This document shows positions 1 through 8,446 of a DNA stretch of 64,000 nt, in pieces; the first letter of the stretch is position 1, and each line of letters begins with the position of its first letter. The stretch is taken from the NCBI RefSeq assembly GCF_004343195.1, contig NZ_SMCR01000005.1:186001-250000 (forward strand), in the 5' to 3' direction. The stretch is from Biostraticola tofi (GTDB lineage: Bacteria; Pseudomonadota; Gammaproteobacteria; Enterobacterales; Enterobacteriaceae). Made by a program: the position numbers and the translations under genes. Below the pieces are notes generated by a model. It was not told where the DNA came from, did no database searches, and saw only the letters and a program-made list of their open reading frames with translations.

Positions 1-6
1 GGTCAT
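1..6 (-). CDS. bcsA: first codons of the gene after bcsQ (probably bcsA), cut by the window edge
   Basis: Reading leftward, the bcsQ stop codon TAA shares its last A with an ATG (TAATG), followed by ACC, so a gene starting Met-Thr begins at base 6 and leaves the window. In bcs operons the gene after bcsQ is normally bcsA, the catalytic subunit of cellulose synthase. The assignment rests only on gene order and the tight start/stop overlap; two codons carry no family information. Confidence 0.5.
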
Positions 7-809
7 TATTTGATGCCCTGATCAGGCGGAGTGTAAAACTCACCGTCTCCTACTCTTACGCCAACAATAGCAGCCACCTTTTTACTGATAAGCTCGATAT
101 CAAATGCCGCCGCTGATACCGGACTGAACTCCATGATTGAGCGCTGGGATGCATTGGCTTCCGGTACGCATTCGTCCCGATGAATCGTCCCCAGCAAACG
201 ATCGCCCAGGCGCTGTTCAAAAAATTGTGAAACGTCCCTGCTGAGATTCCTGCGCATATCGCTTTGATTTACAATGTAATATTCGCCAAGTTTATCATTC
301 AGCGGCGCGCCGAGAAATTTATGGCTTTCCATCTGGGGTAACAATGACAGCGACGCCGTATCGGCCAGCATGACGATGATATGCATATCCGCCATGGCCT
401 GTACCGCTTTAAGCGCCGGCACCGGACCCGGTGGAAAGTCGGCAATCACCACTAAGCCGGGATAGTTCAACACGCTGCTCAGGCCGCGCATGATCAAATG
501 CGGATCCGTCAGTAAGGCGTTCTCAAAATCAAGGCGCTGTCTTTCATCGACATCTCCGTAGGGAAGCACGAACAGATTGGCATCCGCCTTAAGAATGAAC
601 TGACTCCAATCAAGAGACTCGGTTGCCTGGGCGACGAAACCGCGGGTATCTGAAATCGGTACGCCGAAATGCAGCCGTAATGCATTCTGTACATCAAAAT
701 CGATGACCAGCACTTTGCTGCCACTGCGAGCCAGTGCATAAGCCAGATTGGCGCTAATGGTGGTTTTGCCTACGCCACCTTTTGGTGAACAGACACAGAC
801 TAACGGCAT
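6..809 (-). CDS. bcsQ: cellulose biosynthesis protein BcsQ (MinD/ParA-type ATPase)
   Basis: This 267-residue SIMIBI-class ATPase of the ParA/MinD family belongs to the cellulose secretion machinery, where BcsQ acts at the inner membrane with the synthase complex. The deviant Walker A (KGGVGKTT) lies at about residues 10-17, followed by LVIDFDVQN (Walker A') and VIADFPPG (Walker B region, with Phe-Pro where many ParA proteins have Thr-Ala). The length is close to the E. coli protein (about 250 residues). Its ATG lies inside the end of the upstream bcsO-like gene (10-bp overlap) and its stop overlaps the next start, so the genes form a tightly coupled leftward operon. Translational coupling is likely because only a weak AGAGA precedes the start. 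Confidence 0.92.
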   Translation of the reverse strand: MPLVCVCSPKGGVGKTTISANLAYALARSGSKVLVIDFDVQNALRLHFGVPISDTRGFVAQATESLDWSQFILKADANLFVLPYGDVDERQRLDFENALLTDPHLIMRGLSSVLNYPGLVVIADFPPGPVPALKAVQAMADMHIIVMLADTASLSLLPQMESHKFLGAPLNDKLGEYYIVNQSDMRRNLSRDVSQFFEQRLGDRLLGTIHRDECVPEANASQRSIMEFSPVSAAAFDIELISKKVAAIVGVRVGDGEFYTPPDQGIK

Positions 810-1618
810 AAAGCGATTTTCTCTAAAAGAACAGACAGTGGGGTATCCCGGCCGGCGATAGCAGATGCATCCTTAGATGCTTGGCTAAATAGCGACTTGA
901 ATCTCATTTTTTCCTCCGCCGGGCTGCTGGAGGCGGCAGATCGGCGATCGGGAGGCCACGACGCGGCAGCCGGGGAGGTTAACGGGCGGGCGGGCTCACT
1001 CTGTAACGGACCAAGGGATCCCGCCTGCAACGGCCGGGCCGGTTCAACTGGTGGCGTTGAACCCGCACTTTGGGCCGCGATTTCTCGGTCCATTGACTCG
1101 AAGAAGTGCTGCCTGCCGTCTTTCGGCACCGGGGTATTAACCACGGCGGACGGCGTCGCAGCCGATGGACCCTGCTGCTGCTGCGCCGGGGCAGACACCG
1201 GCGGCAGGGCGTTGCTTACCGATTCAAACAAGCTTGGGCCGCGGCTCGGCTGTGCGGTTGCCGCGGCGCCTGGGGGCCTGAGTGACTGCGCTGGCCGGCC
1301 GGCGAACTGCGCTGGGGGAGGCGGCTGGTTCAATATACTCTGGCTGGCATGCACCGCAGAGGCTGAGGCCGGACTGGCGGTTTGATTAGCGGTAGCGGCG
1401 GCCGGGTCAAATTCATTCTGGCGTATCGGCGCAGGCGTGGGTTGCGTCGATTGACCCTGTTCCAGGGGATGAAAAGGTTCATCGCCACTGGCAACCTGCT
1501 TGATGATGGCCCAATTGTGCGAAGTTACATGCGGATTGCTTTGTGATATCTCTTTATAATCAATATCTTCGATAAGCAATTTTTCTTTAAACCGTTTTAT
1601 ATCATCGTAGTTATTCAT
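800..1618 (-). CDS. bcsO: BcsO-like proline-rich cellulose operon protein with a BcsR-like N-terminus
   Basis: The protein has 272 residues. Residues 1-45 are charged and ordered and contain IEDIDYKEISQ, which resembles the PDIDYADISQ stretch of the small protein BcsR (recalled, not aligned by program). Residues 50-250 are low-complexity, rich in Pro, Ala, Gln and Ser, as in BcsO. Two short motifs, SLFESVS (about 130) and MRFKSLFSQ (about 238), punctuate this region and resemble the SLF segments of BcsO. A GAGG lies 7 bases before the ATG. It is the first gene of the leftward operon and overlaps bcsQ. BcsO is known from the operon type found in Dickeya- and Erwinia-like bacteria; its biochemical role is unsettled. 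A BcsP-type name would also be defensible. Confidence 0.7.
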   Translation of the reverse strand: MNNYDDIKRFKEKLLIEDIDYKEISQSNPHVTSHNWAIIKQVASGDEPFHPLEQGQSTQPTPAPIRQNEFDPAAATANQTASPASASAVHASQSILNQPPPPAQFAGRPAQSLRPPGAAATAQPSRGPSLFESVSNALPPVSAPAQQQQGPSAATPSAVVNTPVPKDGRQHFFESMDREIAAQSAGSTPPVEPARPLQAGSLGPLQSEPARPLTSPAAASWPPDRRSAASSSPAEEKMRFKSLFSQASKDASAIAGRDTPLSVLLEKIALCR

Positions 1619-2401
1619 TCCAGCCTCAAGGTTTTCTGGGGATGTGGTTTAATCGTGCGGGACTTATGCGTAATCAGGAAAAAAAACCACAGGCATAACA
1701 TCCCCACCTTAGGGAAAAATGGCCATTTATAAAACAGATTGTCTTAATAGCAGGCTAATCTAGTTTTCATTATTTTACAAAGTAAAATTGTTGGAAACGC
1801 CAGCGCTGCTTATGAATATTCGACAGGTCGCCAGACCCGGCTGAGACCGGTACCGCTGGCAGCGTTGCAGTGTGCCGGGGTATATGGCGCACGCCATCAA
1901 CTGACAAAATAGAATAGCCATAGATAGGGCCTTTGCTTAATGGAACCGCAGATACAAGTTCCGTGGCTAAATAAAAAGTTTGAAAGGCAAACTTTTATTA
2001 ACCATTGGTTAAATAATGGTAAGAACTTCATTTTCTCAAATGCCCATATTTCATACAGAAAGAGGCGCCAGCGACAGGCAGGGATGCTCTTCTTGCTAAA
2101 ACGGGTCAAATATCGGAAAAGCGACCGTTTCCCGTTAAAATAATCTTATGCATAATGACGGCTTGCGCCGCCGGATGAGCGCAATGCGCAGCATTTGAGC
2201 GAAACGCTTGTTTTAAAGAATAAAATGATTCGGTAGATAGTATATATTAGTAAACGGAAAGGTGCTGAATTCGGCGCAGCACGGCTCGGCCGGCCCCGGC
2301 AGCGCCATTAATCTGGCCTTCTCGCGTCATAGGGCAGTGGGGTGGTGTCGAACCTGATGGCCAGCACGTGGGAATGCAGTGACCTATTATTGGAGAACAG
2401 T
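1619..2401. promoter_or_regulatory. divergent intergenic region between bcsO and the hmsP-like gene
   Basis: These 783 bases hold no convincing gene; the two ORFs of about 70 codons at 1897-2143 overlap antiparallel and lack family features or ribosome sites. The region must carry the promoters of both divergent transcripts. It contains an AT-rich block with nested dyads: a 9-bp perfect stem at 1974-1982/1988-1996 and a perfect 6-3-6 palindrome at 1998-2012. The bases before the phosphodiesterase gene (about 2215-2260) are also AT-rich and could hold its promoter. No known binding-site consensus was recognised. Confidence 0.5.
1974..2020. promoter_or_regulatory. cluster of dyads in the bcs upstream region
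   Basis: AAAAGTTTG (1974-1982) pairs perfectly with CAAACTTTT (1988-1996) across a 5-base loop. It is directly followed by TTAACC-ATT-GGTTAA (1998-2012). A further ACCATT/AATGGT pair (2001-2006/2015-2020) overlaps the second dyad. No U-tract of terminator type follows. The arrangement could be an operator for a dimeric regulator of the cellulose operon or of the opposed gene; the protein is unknown. Confidence 0.4.
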
Positions 2402-3973
2402 TTGCGGATCAGGCGTTCATTGACCATAAAGCAAATGACAATCGTGTCAGGCGTAGCGCTGGTCACTATTTGCATTTTTATCGTCATTCAGCTGTTTCAT
2501 TTTGTTCAGCAACGCCGTGATGATTATGCGCAACAACTGCAGAACGTGGCTCAGTCAGTGCGGCTGCCGCTCTCCAATGCCGTGCTTAAAGCGGATATCC
2601 CTGAAGCCGAGCGGATCCTGCTGACGCTCAAACCTGTCGGCATCCTGTCCCGGGCCCAGGTGGTGCTGCCGAATAATTTTCAGGTACTGCACACTGATTT
2701 CCCCCCCGAAAGGCCGGTACCGTCCTTTATCCAACGCACCTTCGGCTTGCCCATTGAGGTTACCGTTCCGCTGTATTCCCTGCCGCGCCCGTCAAATTCC
2801 CAGGCTTTGGCCTATCTGGTGCTCCAGGTTGATTCTTACCGGATGTTTCAGTTTATCATCAGCCTGATCTCTACCATGGTTTCCACCTATTTACTGCTGG
2901 CCCTGATTATGACGGTGGCGATAACCTGGTGCATTAATCGGCTGATGGTCCATCCTCTGCGCGCTATTGCCCGAGAACTGGAAACCCTGACGGCCGATGA
3001 GGTGATTGGCCATCAGTTAAGTCTACCGAATATTCACCGGGATGATGAGCTGGGCGTGATGGTGCGCAGCTATAACCGCAATCAACAGGTGATGGCCGGC
3101 ACGCATCAGCATCTGAGCCAACTGTCCAGCCAGGCTCGGTTGCATCAGCCGCAACCAACCGAACAGGCTAGGCGGCGCCAGAGTCTGGAAAACACTGTTC
3201 TGACGGGTATAGCACAGGGGCGTTGTGCGCTGTTTTTCCAGCCTCAATTGGATATCCGTGATAAGCGGCTGATAGGCGCCGAGGGGCTGCTGAGATGGCG
3301 GCATGAGGACGGCAGCTATTCGTTGCCGGCTGATTTTATTACTGATGCCGAACAGAATGGCGTTATGGTGCCGTTGGGTAACTGGGTTCTGGAGGCCTCA
3401 TGCAAGGTGCTGGCATCCTGGCGTCAGCGCGGCATCACGCTACCGCTGGCGGTAAATATCTCCGCCAAGCAATTGCAGGAAACCAATCTGCTGCCGCACT
3501 TGAAACTGCTGATGGAGCGTTATCAGGTTCGCCCCTCCCAATTGATGCTTGAAATTACCGAGACCGCCCGGATAGATGAGCTCGATAAGTCACTCAGCCT
3601 GCTGCGTCAGTTACGTGAACTGGGCGTCCTGGTGGCGCTTGATGACTTTGGTATGGGCTATGCCAGCCTGTCTTTCCTCAATCGGCTGCGCACCCTGCCG
3701 GTCGATTTGCTGAAAATCGACCGCAGCTTTATTGAAAGTCTTCCTGAGGATCCGGTCATGCTGCGTATCGTCAGCGCTATTGCTCGGGTACTGGAACTGC
3801 CGGTGATCGCCGAAGGCATTGAAAATCAGGCCCAACTGGATTTCCTGCTCAGTCAGGACATATGCTGGGGCCAAGGTTATCTGTTTGCCGAGCCGCTCCC
3901 CCAGACAGAGTTCGAGCAGCGGTTCCTGAGCAACTTGCCGGTAAACGCTGCCGAATCCAAAAATCGCCATTGA
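2402..3973 (+). CDS. hmsP: HmsP/PdeK-type c-di-GMP phosphodiesterase lacking the GGDEF-like domain
   Basis: This inner-membrane EAL-domain enzyme is expected to hydrolyse c-di-GMP. I chose the TTG at 2402 because GGAG lies 6 bases before it and the following residues RIRRSLTIKQM match the start of E. coli PdeK (YhjK); upstream in-frame starts lack a ribosome site. Order (numbering from the TTG): membrane helix about 13-35, periplasmic sensor to about 150, second helix about 150-178, HAMP about 178-228, EAL domain about 275-510. Catalytic residues are kept: EGLLRW (EAL signature with Gly for Ala), NIS, EITE, DDFGMGY, LKID, AEGIE and GQGY. HmsP/PdeK proteins of about 650-670 residues carry a degenerate GGDEF domain between HAMP and EAL; here only about 45 residues join them. 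Its neighbour is the cellulose operon, whose activation depends on c-di-GMP. Confidence 0.85.
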   Translation: MRIRRSLTIKQMTIVSGVALVTICIFIVIQLFHFVQQRRDDYAQQLQNVAQSVRLPLSNAVLKADIPEAERILLTLKPVGILSRAQVVLPNNFQVLHTDFPPERPVPSFIQRTFGLPIEVTVPLYSLPRPSNSQALAYLVLQVDSYRMFQFIISLISTMVSTYLLLALIMTVAITWCINRLMVHPLRAIARELETLTADEVIGHQLSLPNIHRDDELGVMVRSYNRNQQVMAGTHQHLSQLSSQARLHQPQPTEQARRRQSLENTVLTGIAQGRCALFFQPQLDIRDKRLIGAEGLLRWRHEDGSYSLPADFITDAEQNGVMVPLGNWVLEASCKVLASWRQRGITLPLAVNISAKQLQETNLLPHLKLLMERYQVRPSQLMLEITETARIDELDKSLSLLRQLRELGVLVALDDFGMGYASLSFLNRLRTLPVDLLKIDRSFIESLPEDPVMLRIVSAIARVLELPVIAEGIENQAQLDFLLSQDICWGQGYLFAEPLPQTEFEQRFLSNLPVNAAESKNRH

Positions 3974-4182
3974 GTCCCGCCAACCTTATAGCGGGTCGCG
4001 CGCCTGCTGGCTGATGATCCTTCGCTGAATCGCTTCATTTCTTATTTCCATGGTCTCTCTGCCGACAAACCGGGTTGGGTAGTGTATTCCTTTGGCTAAG
4101 ATCAGTGGAATGAAATTCAGAAAATAACTCATTAAATGATCCTATCACGGGAATACTTTCCTCTTACCATAAGGTTATCTAT

Positions 4183-5460
4183 ATGAGATTCAACCCATTT
4201 AAAAGCCTGTACCTGCAGGTTCTTTTCGCCATTGTGGTCGGTGTGCTGCTGGGCCACTTCTACCCGGAGATGGGGGAACAAATGAAGCCGCTGGGAGACG
4301 GGTTCGTCAAATTAATTAAAATGATTATCGCGCCAGTTATCTTCTGTACCGTGGTGACCGGTATTGCGGGCATGGAAAGCATGAAGGAAGTGGGCCGCAC
4401 CGGTGCGGTGGCACTCATCTATTTCGAAGTGGTCAGTACCCTGGCATTGATTATCGGCCTTATTATCGTCAACGTGGTCAAGCCGGGCGCCGGTATGAAT
4501 GTAGACCCGGCATCGCTGGATGCTTCGGCGGTGGCGATATATGCCAAGCAGGCGGAACAGCAGGGACTGGTCGCCTTCCTGATGGATGTCATACCGTCCA
4601 GCGTGATCGGGGCATTTGCCAGCGGTAATATCCTTCAGGTATTGCTGTTTGCGGTACTGTTCGGTTTTGCCCTGCACCGTCTGGGCGAAAAAGGCCAGAT
4701 TATCTTTAACGTGATAGACAGCTTTGCCAAGGTTATCTTCGGCATCATCAATATGATCATGCGCCTGGCGCCCATCGGCGCGTTTGGCGCAATGGCCTTT
4801 ACTATCGGCAAATATGGGCTGGGTTCGCTGGTGCAGCTTGGGCAGCTTATCGCCTGCTTCTATCTGACCTGTGCGCTGTTTGTGGTGGTGGTACTGGGTT
4901 CCATTGCCCGGGCGGCGGGTTTCAATATCTTCAGGTTCATCAGCTACATCAAGGAAGAGCTGCTGATTGTGCTGGGAACCTCCTCCTCCGAGTCCGCCCT
5001 GCCGCGCATGCTGGATAAAATGGAACGGGTTGGCTGTGAGAAATCGGTGGTGGGGCTGGTTATCCCTACCGGCTATTCATTCAACCTCGACGGCACCTCT
5101 ATTTACCTCACCATGGCGGCGGTATTCATTGCCCAGGCGACCAACAGTCATCTGGATATCATCCATCAGATAACACTGCTGGTGGTGCTGTTGCTGTCTT
5201 CCAAGGGGGCGGCGGGGGTTACCGGCAGCGGTTTTATCGTCCTGGCAGCAACGCTGTCTGCCGTCGGTCATCTGCCGGTGGCGGGACTGGCGCTGATACT
5301 CGGTATCGACCGCTTTATGTCCGAAGCCCGAGCGCTGACCAACCTGGTCGGCAATGGTGTGGCGACCATTGTCGTCGCCAAATGGTGCGGTCAGCTGGAT
5401 GAACAGCAACTGCAGCAGGTACTTCACCGCCGCAAAGCCGCCAGTGTAAAAACCAGCTGA
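4183..5460 (+). CDS. dctA: C4-dicarboxylate transport protein DctA
   Basis: This is a 425-residue secondary transporter of the dicarboxylate/amino acid:cation symporter family (DAACS), taking up succinate, fumarate, malate and related acids with protons or sodium across the inner membrane. Family signatures are present: the serine-rich reentrant-loop motif [10 protein letters not shown] (about 265-274), GYSFNLDGT (about 305-313) and the hydrophobic segments of the SLC1 fold, with [15 protein letters not shown] near the end. Length and start ([17 protein letters not shown]) agree with enterobacterial DctA. AAGG lies 8 bases before the ATG. It stands alone between two leftover intergenic regions. 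In E. coli it is regulated by CRP and DcuSR; I could not identify those sites here. Confidence 0.95.
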   Translation: MRFNPFKSLYLQVLFAIVVGVLLGHFYPEMGEQMKPLGDGFVKLIKMIIAPVIFCTVVTGIAGMESMKEVGRTGAVALIYFEVVSTLALIIGLIIVNVVKPGAGMNVDPASLDASAVAIYAKQAEQQGLVAFLMDVIPSSVIGAFASGNILQVLLFAVLFGFALHRLGEKGQIIFNVIDSFAKVIFGIINMIMRLAPIGAFGAMAFTIGKYGLGSLVQLGQLIACFYLTCALFVVVVLGSIARAAGFNIFRFISYIKEELLIVLGTSSSESALPRMLDKMERVGCEKSVVGLVIPTGYSFNLDGTSIYLTMAAVFIAQATNSHLDIIHQITLLVVLLLSSKGAAGVTGSGFIVLAATLSAVGHLPVAGLALILGIDRFMSEARALTNLVGNGVATIVVAKWCGQLDEQQLQQVLHRRKAASVKTS

Positions 5461-5474
5461 CCCGGTATTTTTTC

Positions 5475-5516
5475 CTGTTTCGCCGGCTTGCGCGCCCTGC
5501 TTGCCCGGCGAAACAG
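5475..5516. repeat. 12-bp perfect stem-loop after dctA
   Basis: CTGTTTCGCCGG (5475-5486) pairs perfectly with CCGGCGAAACAG (5505-5516) around an 18-base loop, 15 bases after the dctA stop. The T-run lies upstream (5468-5473), not downstream, so it is not a standard intrinsic terminator on the plus strand. It may stabilise the dctA mRNA 3' end or act with Rho. Confidence 0.5.
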
Positions 5517-5727
5517 CCGTTTGGTCAATTATCGCCCTGTCACCCTGCCGCGGGTTAATATTTTCTGCTGTATGGGAATATCCGTAAAGGTCTGCTGTCT
5601 AACAACATGGTACACTTTGCACCACGCAGTTTTTATGGCGGAATCAGTAGCATACGATGGAACGCACAGTAAACCTTCTGAGTGAAATTCATAAATTTTA
5701 ATGGACAGTGATTGAGTAGGGGTTCAC

Positions 5728-7212
5728 ATGCAGGGCACCGGAATTCGTTTCTTGATGAGCGCTGTGTTGATGGCGGCGGCAGGGGGCAATGTTCAGGCCG
5801 AGGCATTACAGCCTGATCCCGCCTGGCAGCAAGGCAAACTTTCTAACGGCTTCTCCTGGCAAGTTCTGACCACACCGCAACGACCAAACGACCGTATCGA
5901 ATTGCGCCTGATGGTGAATACTGGATCATTGGTTGAAAATGCCCAGCAGACCGGCTTTGCACGATTGCTGCCCCGGCTGGCATTGACGCACAGTGAAAGC
6001 TTTACCAGCGCACAGTTACACTCTTTATGGCAGCAGAGCGCGGACACGGCCCGCCCCCGGCCGCCGGCCGTGGTTTCCTATGACTACACGCTCTACAGCC
6101 TCAGCCTGCCCAATGGGCGGCCTGATCTGATAAAAGAATCGCTGAAATGGATGATGAACACCGGTGGCCATCTGGCAATCAATCCACCAACGCTGCGTGC
6201 CGCCCTCGCCGGCGAAGATCCGGTGGCCATCGCCCCTGCCGACAGCGATAGCCCATGGTGGCATTACCGTCTGAAAGGCTCGCCTCTGCTGGCGCACCCG
6301 CCGGAAAAAACCGTACAGCAGCCGGTCAACGCCACGCAGCTCTCGCAATTTTATCAGCGCTGGTATACCCCGGACGCCATGACGCTGTATGTGGTAGGCA
6401 ATGTCGACAGCCGCAGCCTGAACGAGCAGATCGTCAAAACCTTTTCCGGCCTGAAAGGCAAACGGGAAACGCCGGCCACCCTGCCGACCCTGGCTCCGCT
6501 GCTGCCTGCACCGGTTAGCCTTATCAGTGAAACCAGCAAAACCGATACATTGAAAATTGTCTGGGACGATACCTGGCTGCCGATCCGCGACTCGCGCGCC
6601 CTTGAACGTTACTGGCGCGGCGACGTAGCCCGCGAAGCGATGTTCATGCGTATCCAGCAGGCCCTCACCGACAGTAAACTGCCTGACACCAATATCCGCT
6701 TTGACTGCAATGTCCATTACCTGCGTTCGCAGTGTGCGATACATATCGATAGCCCCAACGAAAACCTGATGCCGTCAATGACCTTCGTGGCGCGCGAGCT
6801 GGCAAACATTCGCGATAACGGCTTGACCCAAGCGGAGTTCAATGCGCTGATGGCGCGTAAATCCAGCGAGCTGAGTACGCTGTTTGCCACTTATGCCCGC
6901 ACCGATACCGATATTCTGATGAGCCAGCGCTTGCGCTCCCAGCAGAATGACGTAGTGGATATTTCGCCAGAGCAATATCAGAAACTGCGTAATGAATTCC
7001 TTAACGGGCTTTCATTGCAGATGATGAATCAGGCGCTGCGCAGTCAACTGTCGCAAAATGCTACCCTGGTGCTGCTGCAGCCGTCAGGCGAGCCGGAAGT
7101 GAACATGAAGACGCTGCAGGAAAACTTCCAGCATATCCTGGATCCGGGTCCATTACCGGCAACGGTCGATGAAACCAAGCCTGAGGTTAGCGATATTCCT
7201 CCCGCGTCCTGA
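5728..7212 (+). CDS. yhjJ: YhjJ, exported M16-family peptidase-like protein without the zinc motif
   Basis: The 494-residue protein begins with a signal peptide (hydrophobic stretch about 6-20, probable cleavage after NVQA at 24), so it should act in the periplasm. The rest follows the pitrilysin (M16) fold, for example LSNGFSWQVL, the second-domain WYTPDAMTLYVVGNVD (about 211-226) and LKGSPLL. The HxxEH zinc site of active M16 proteases, expected near residues 76-86, reads GFARLLPRLAL and has neither His nor Glu, as in E. coli YhjJ. It is therefore a probable non-catalytic member whose partner is unknown. AGGGG lies 5 bases before the ATG. It is convergent with kdgK. Confidence 0.85.
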   Translation: MQGTGIRFLMSAVLMAAAGGNVQAEALQPDPAWQQGKLSNGFSWQVLTTPQRPNDRIELRLMVNTGSLVENAQQTGFARLLPRLALTHSESFTSAQLHSLWQQSADTARPRPPAVVSYDYTLYSLSLPNGRPDLIKESLKWMMNTGGHLAINPPTLRAALAGEDPVAIAPADSDSPWWHYRLKGSPLLAHPPEKTVQQPVNATQLSQFYQRWYTPDAMTLYVVGNVDSRSLNEQIVKTFSGLKGKRETPATLPTLAPLLPAPVSLISETSKTDTLKIVWDDTWLPIRDSRALERYWRGDVAREAMFMRIQQALTDSKLPDTNIRFDCNVHYLRSQCAIHIDSPNENLMPSMTFVARELANIRDNGLTQAEFNALMARKSSELSTLFATYARTDTDILMSQRLRSQQNDVVDISPEQYQKLRNEFLNGLSLQMMNQALRSQLSQNATLVLLQPSGEPEVNMKTLQENFQHILDPGPLPATVDETKPEVSDIPPAS

Positions 7213-7239
7213 CAGAGCAGCCTGATAGGGAGCTGCCGG

Positions 7240-7264
7240 CGGCACTGCGCAATGCACAGTGCCG
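7240..7264. repeat. stem-loop between convergent yhjJ and kdgK
   Basis: CGGCACTG (7240-7247) and CAGTGCCG (7257-7264) form a perfect 8-bp stem with a 9-base loop in the 74-base gap between the two convergent genes. No T-run follows on either strand, so a role in 3'-end processing is more likely than intrinsic termination. Confidence 0.4.
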
Positions 7265-7286
7265 TTGATGAAAGCCTGATGCATAT

Positions 7287-8219
7287 TCAGCCAGGCATGG
7301 CGTCCCTGGGGATAATAGCGCCACGGTATTGAATAACTGTGCTGGCGGTCAGGTGACCGCTGCTGGCAGCCGCCTCGGCATCACCGCCGGTCAGGCGAAC
7401 CGCCAGATAACCGGCACTGAATGAATCACCCGCAGCGGTAGTATCCACGACTTTTTCTTTCGGCAGCTTCACTGCCGGTATTTCCAGCAGATCGCCCTGT
7501 TCGGTCGAGACCAGGCAGGACTCGGCGCCACGCTTAATCACGATTTCCTGCACGCCCCACTCGCGGGTGCGGTTGATGACCTCTTCAACCGGCAGTTTGC
7601 CCCACAGCATATCTTCATCATCAAGCGTCAGAAAGGCAATGTCGGTGCAGGAAAGGATCTGGCGGTAGGCGTCACGGGTCGTTTCAACGCTGTCCCACAG
7701 GCGGGGGCGATAATTATTGTCAAAAATCACTTTACCGCCATTGGCCCGGCAGGCTTTCAGCAGCCCGACCAAACGACTGCGGCTTTCGGGGCTGAGGATT
7801 GCCACGCTGATGCCGCTGAGATAAAGGTAGTCGAACTGGGCCAATTGACGGCAGATGCCCTCGGCCTGATCGCTTTCCAGCCAGAAACGTGCTGCGGCCT
7901 CATTGCGCCAGTAGAAAAAGGTCCGCTCGCCGCTGTCATCGGTTTCGATATAGTAAAGGCCGGGCAGACGGTTATCCATGCGCTGTATCAGGGAGGTGTC
8001 GACCCCTTCCTGCTGCCAGGCCGCTATCATGTCATTACTGAAGCTGTCGGTGCCAAGGGCTGTCACGTAATGAACGTTAAGCGCTTTGGCCTCCACCAGA
8101 CGGGAAATATACACTGAGGTATTAAGGGTGTCGCCACCGAAACCGCGCTTAACATCCGTGCCTTTTTGAGACAGTTCAATCATGCATTCGCCGATAACGG
8201 CAATATTATGGGTAGTCAT
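7287..8219 (-). CDS. kdgK: 2-dehydro-3-deoxygluconokinase KdgK
   Basis: This cytoplasmic PfkB/ribokinase-family kinase phosphorylates 2-keto-3-deoxygluconate (KDG) with ATP to KDG-6-phosphate. That step joins hexuronate and pectin breakdown to the Entner-Doudoroff aldolase. At 310 residues it has the usual length. It shows the N-terminal GFGGDTLNTSVYISRL substrate-binding segment (about 26-41) and the C-terminal PfkB signature DTTAAGDSFSAGY (about 262-274), with Asp in AAGD as catalytic base. Upstream (8306-8321) lies a KdgR-type operator, in line with its regulation by KDG in enteric bacteria. It is transcribed away from yhjG. Confidence 0.95.
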   Translation of the reverse strand: MTTHNIAVIGECMIELSQKGTDVKRGFGGDTLNTSVYISRLVEAKALNVHYVTALGTDSFSNDMIAAWQQEGVDTSLIQRMDNRLPGLYYIETDDSGERTFFYWRNEAAARFWLESDQAEGICRQLAQFDYLYLSGISVAILSPESRSRLVGLLKACRANGGKVIFDNNYRPRLWDSVETTRDAYRQILSCTDIAFLTLDDEDMLWGKLPVEEVINRTREWGVQEIVIKRGAESCLVSTEQGDLLEIPAVKLPKEKVVDTTAAGDSFSAGYLAVRLTGGDAEAAASSGHLTASTVIQYRGAIIPRDAMPG

Positions 8220-8302
8220 GAATAACGGGCCTGTAATAAGAAATAAAAGGGGAAGACAGTACTTATCAATAGTCTCAACGTATCGGTAGTGCCAGTCAAT
8301 AC

Positions 8303-8324
8303 CTATTGAAACGATGTTTTAGTT
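8303..8324. promoter_or_regulatory. probable KdgR operator upstream of kdgK
   Basis: TTGAAACGATGTTTTA (8306-8321) is an imperfect palindrome, TGAAAC-GAT-GTTTTA, matching the recalled KdgR box pattern TGAAA(C/T)-N3-(A/G)TTTCA with one deviating base in the right arm. It lies about 85 bases before the kdgK start. KdgR, an IclR-family repressor, controls kdgK in E. coli and Dickeya. The kdgR gene itself is not in this window. Confidence 0.55.
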
Positions 8325-8446
8325 AATCATGACCTGGATCGTCCGACCACCGACATTTAGCTCTCCTTAACGTCCGTCGCTGCCAGATGCGCGATCCTCA
8401 TCTATTATTAAACCGGACAGAATTGAAATTAAGGATCTGAGCGACC

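Noticed and set aside
897-1385. 162-codon plus-strand frame opposite bcsO
   Set aside because: It is a shadow of the GC-rich, proline-rich bcsO coding strand, with Gly/Cys-rich composition and no family features.
1897-2143. Two opposed open frames of about 70 codons in the bcs-hmsP gap
   Set aside because: They overlap each other antiparallel, have no ribosome sites and do not resemble any protein; the region is better read as regulatory.
5475-5516. Intrinsic terminator of dctA
   Set aside because: The stem is perfect but the T-run lies before it and not after it on the coding strand, so it is listed only as a stem-loop.
5728-7212. Active zinc protease
   Set aside because: The HxxEH motif is absent, as in E. 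coli YhjJ; the M16 fold alone does not imply activity.
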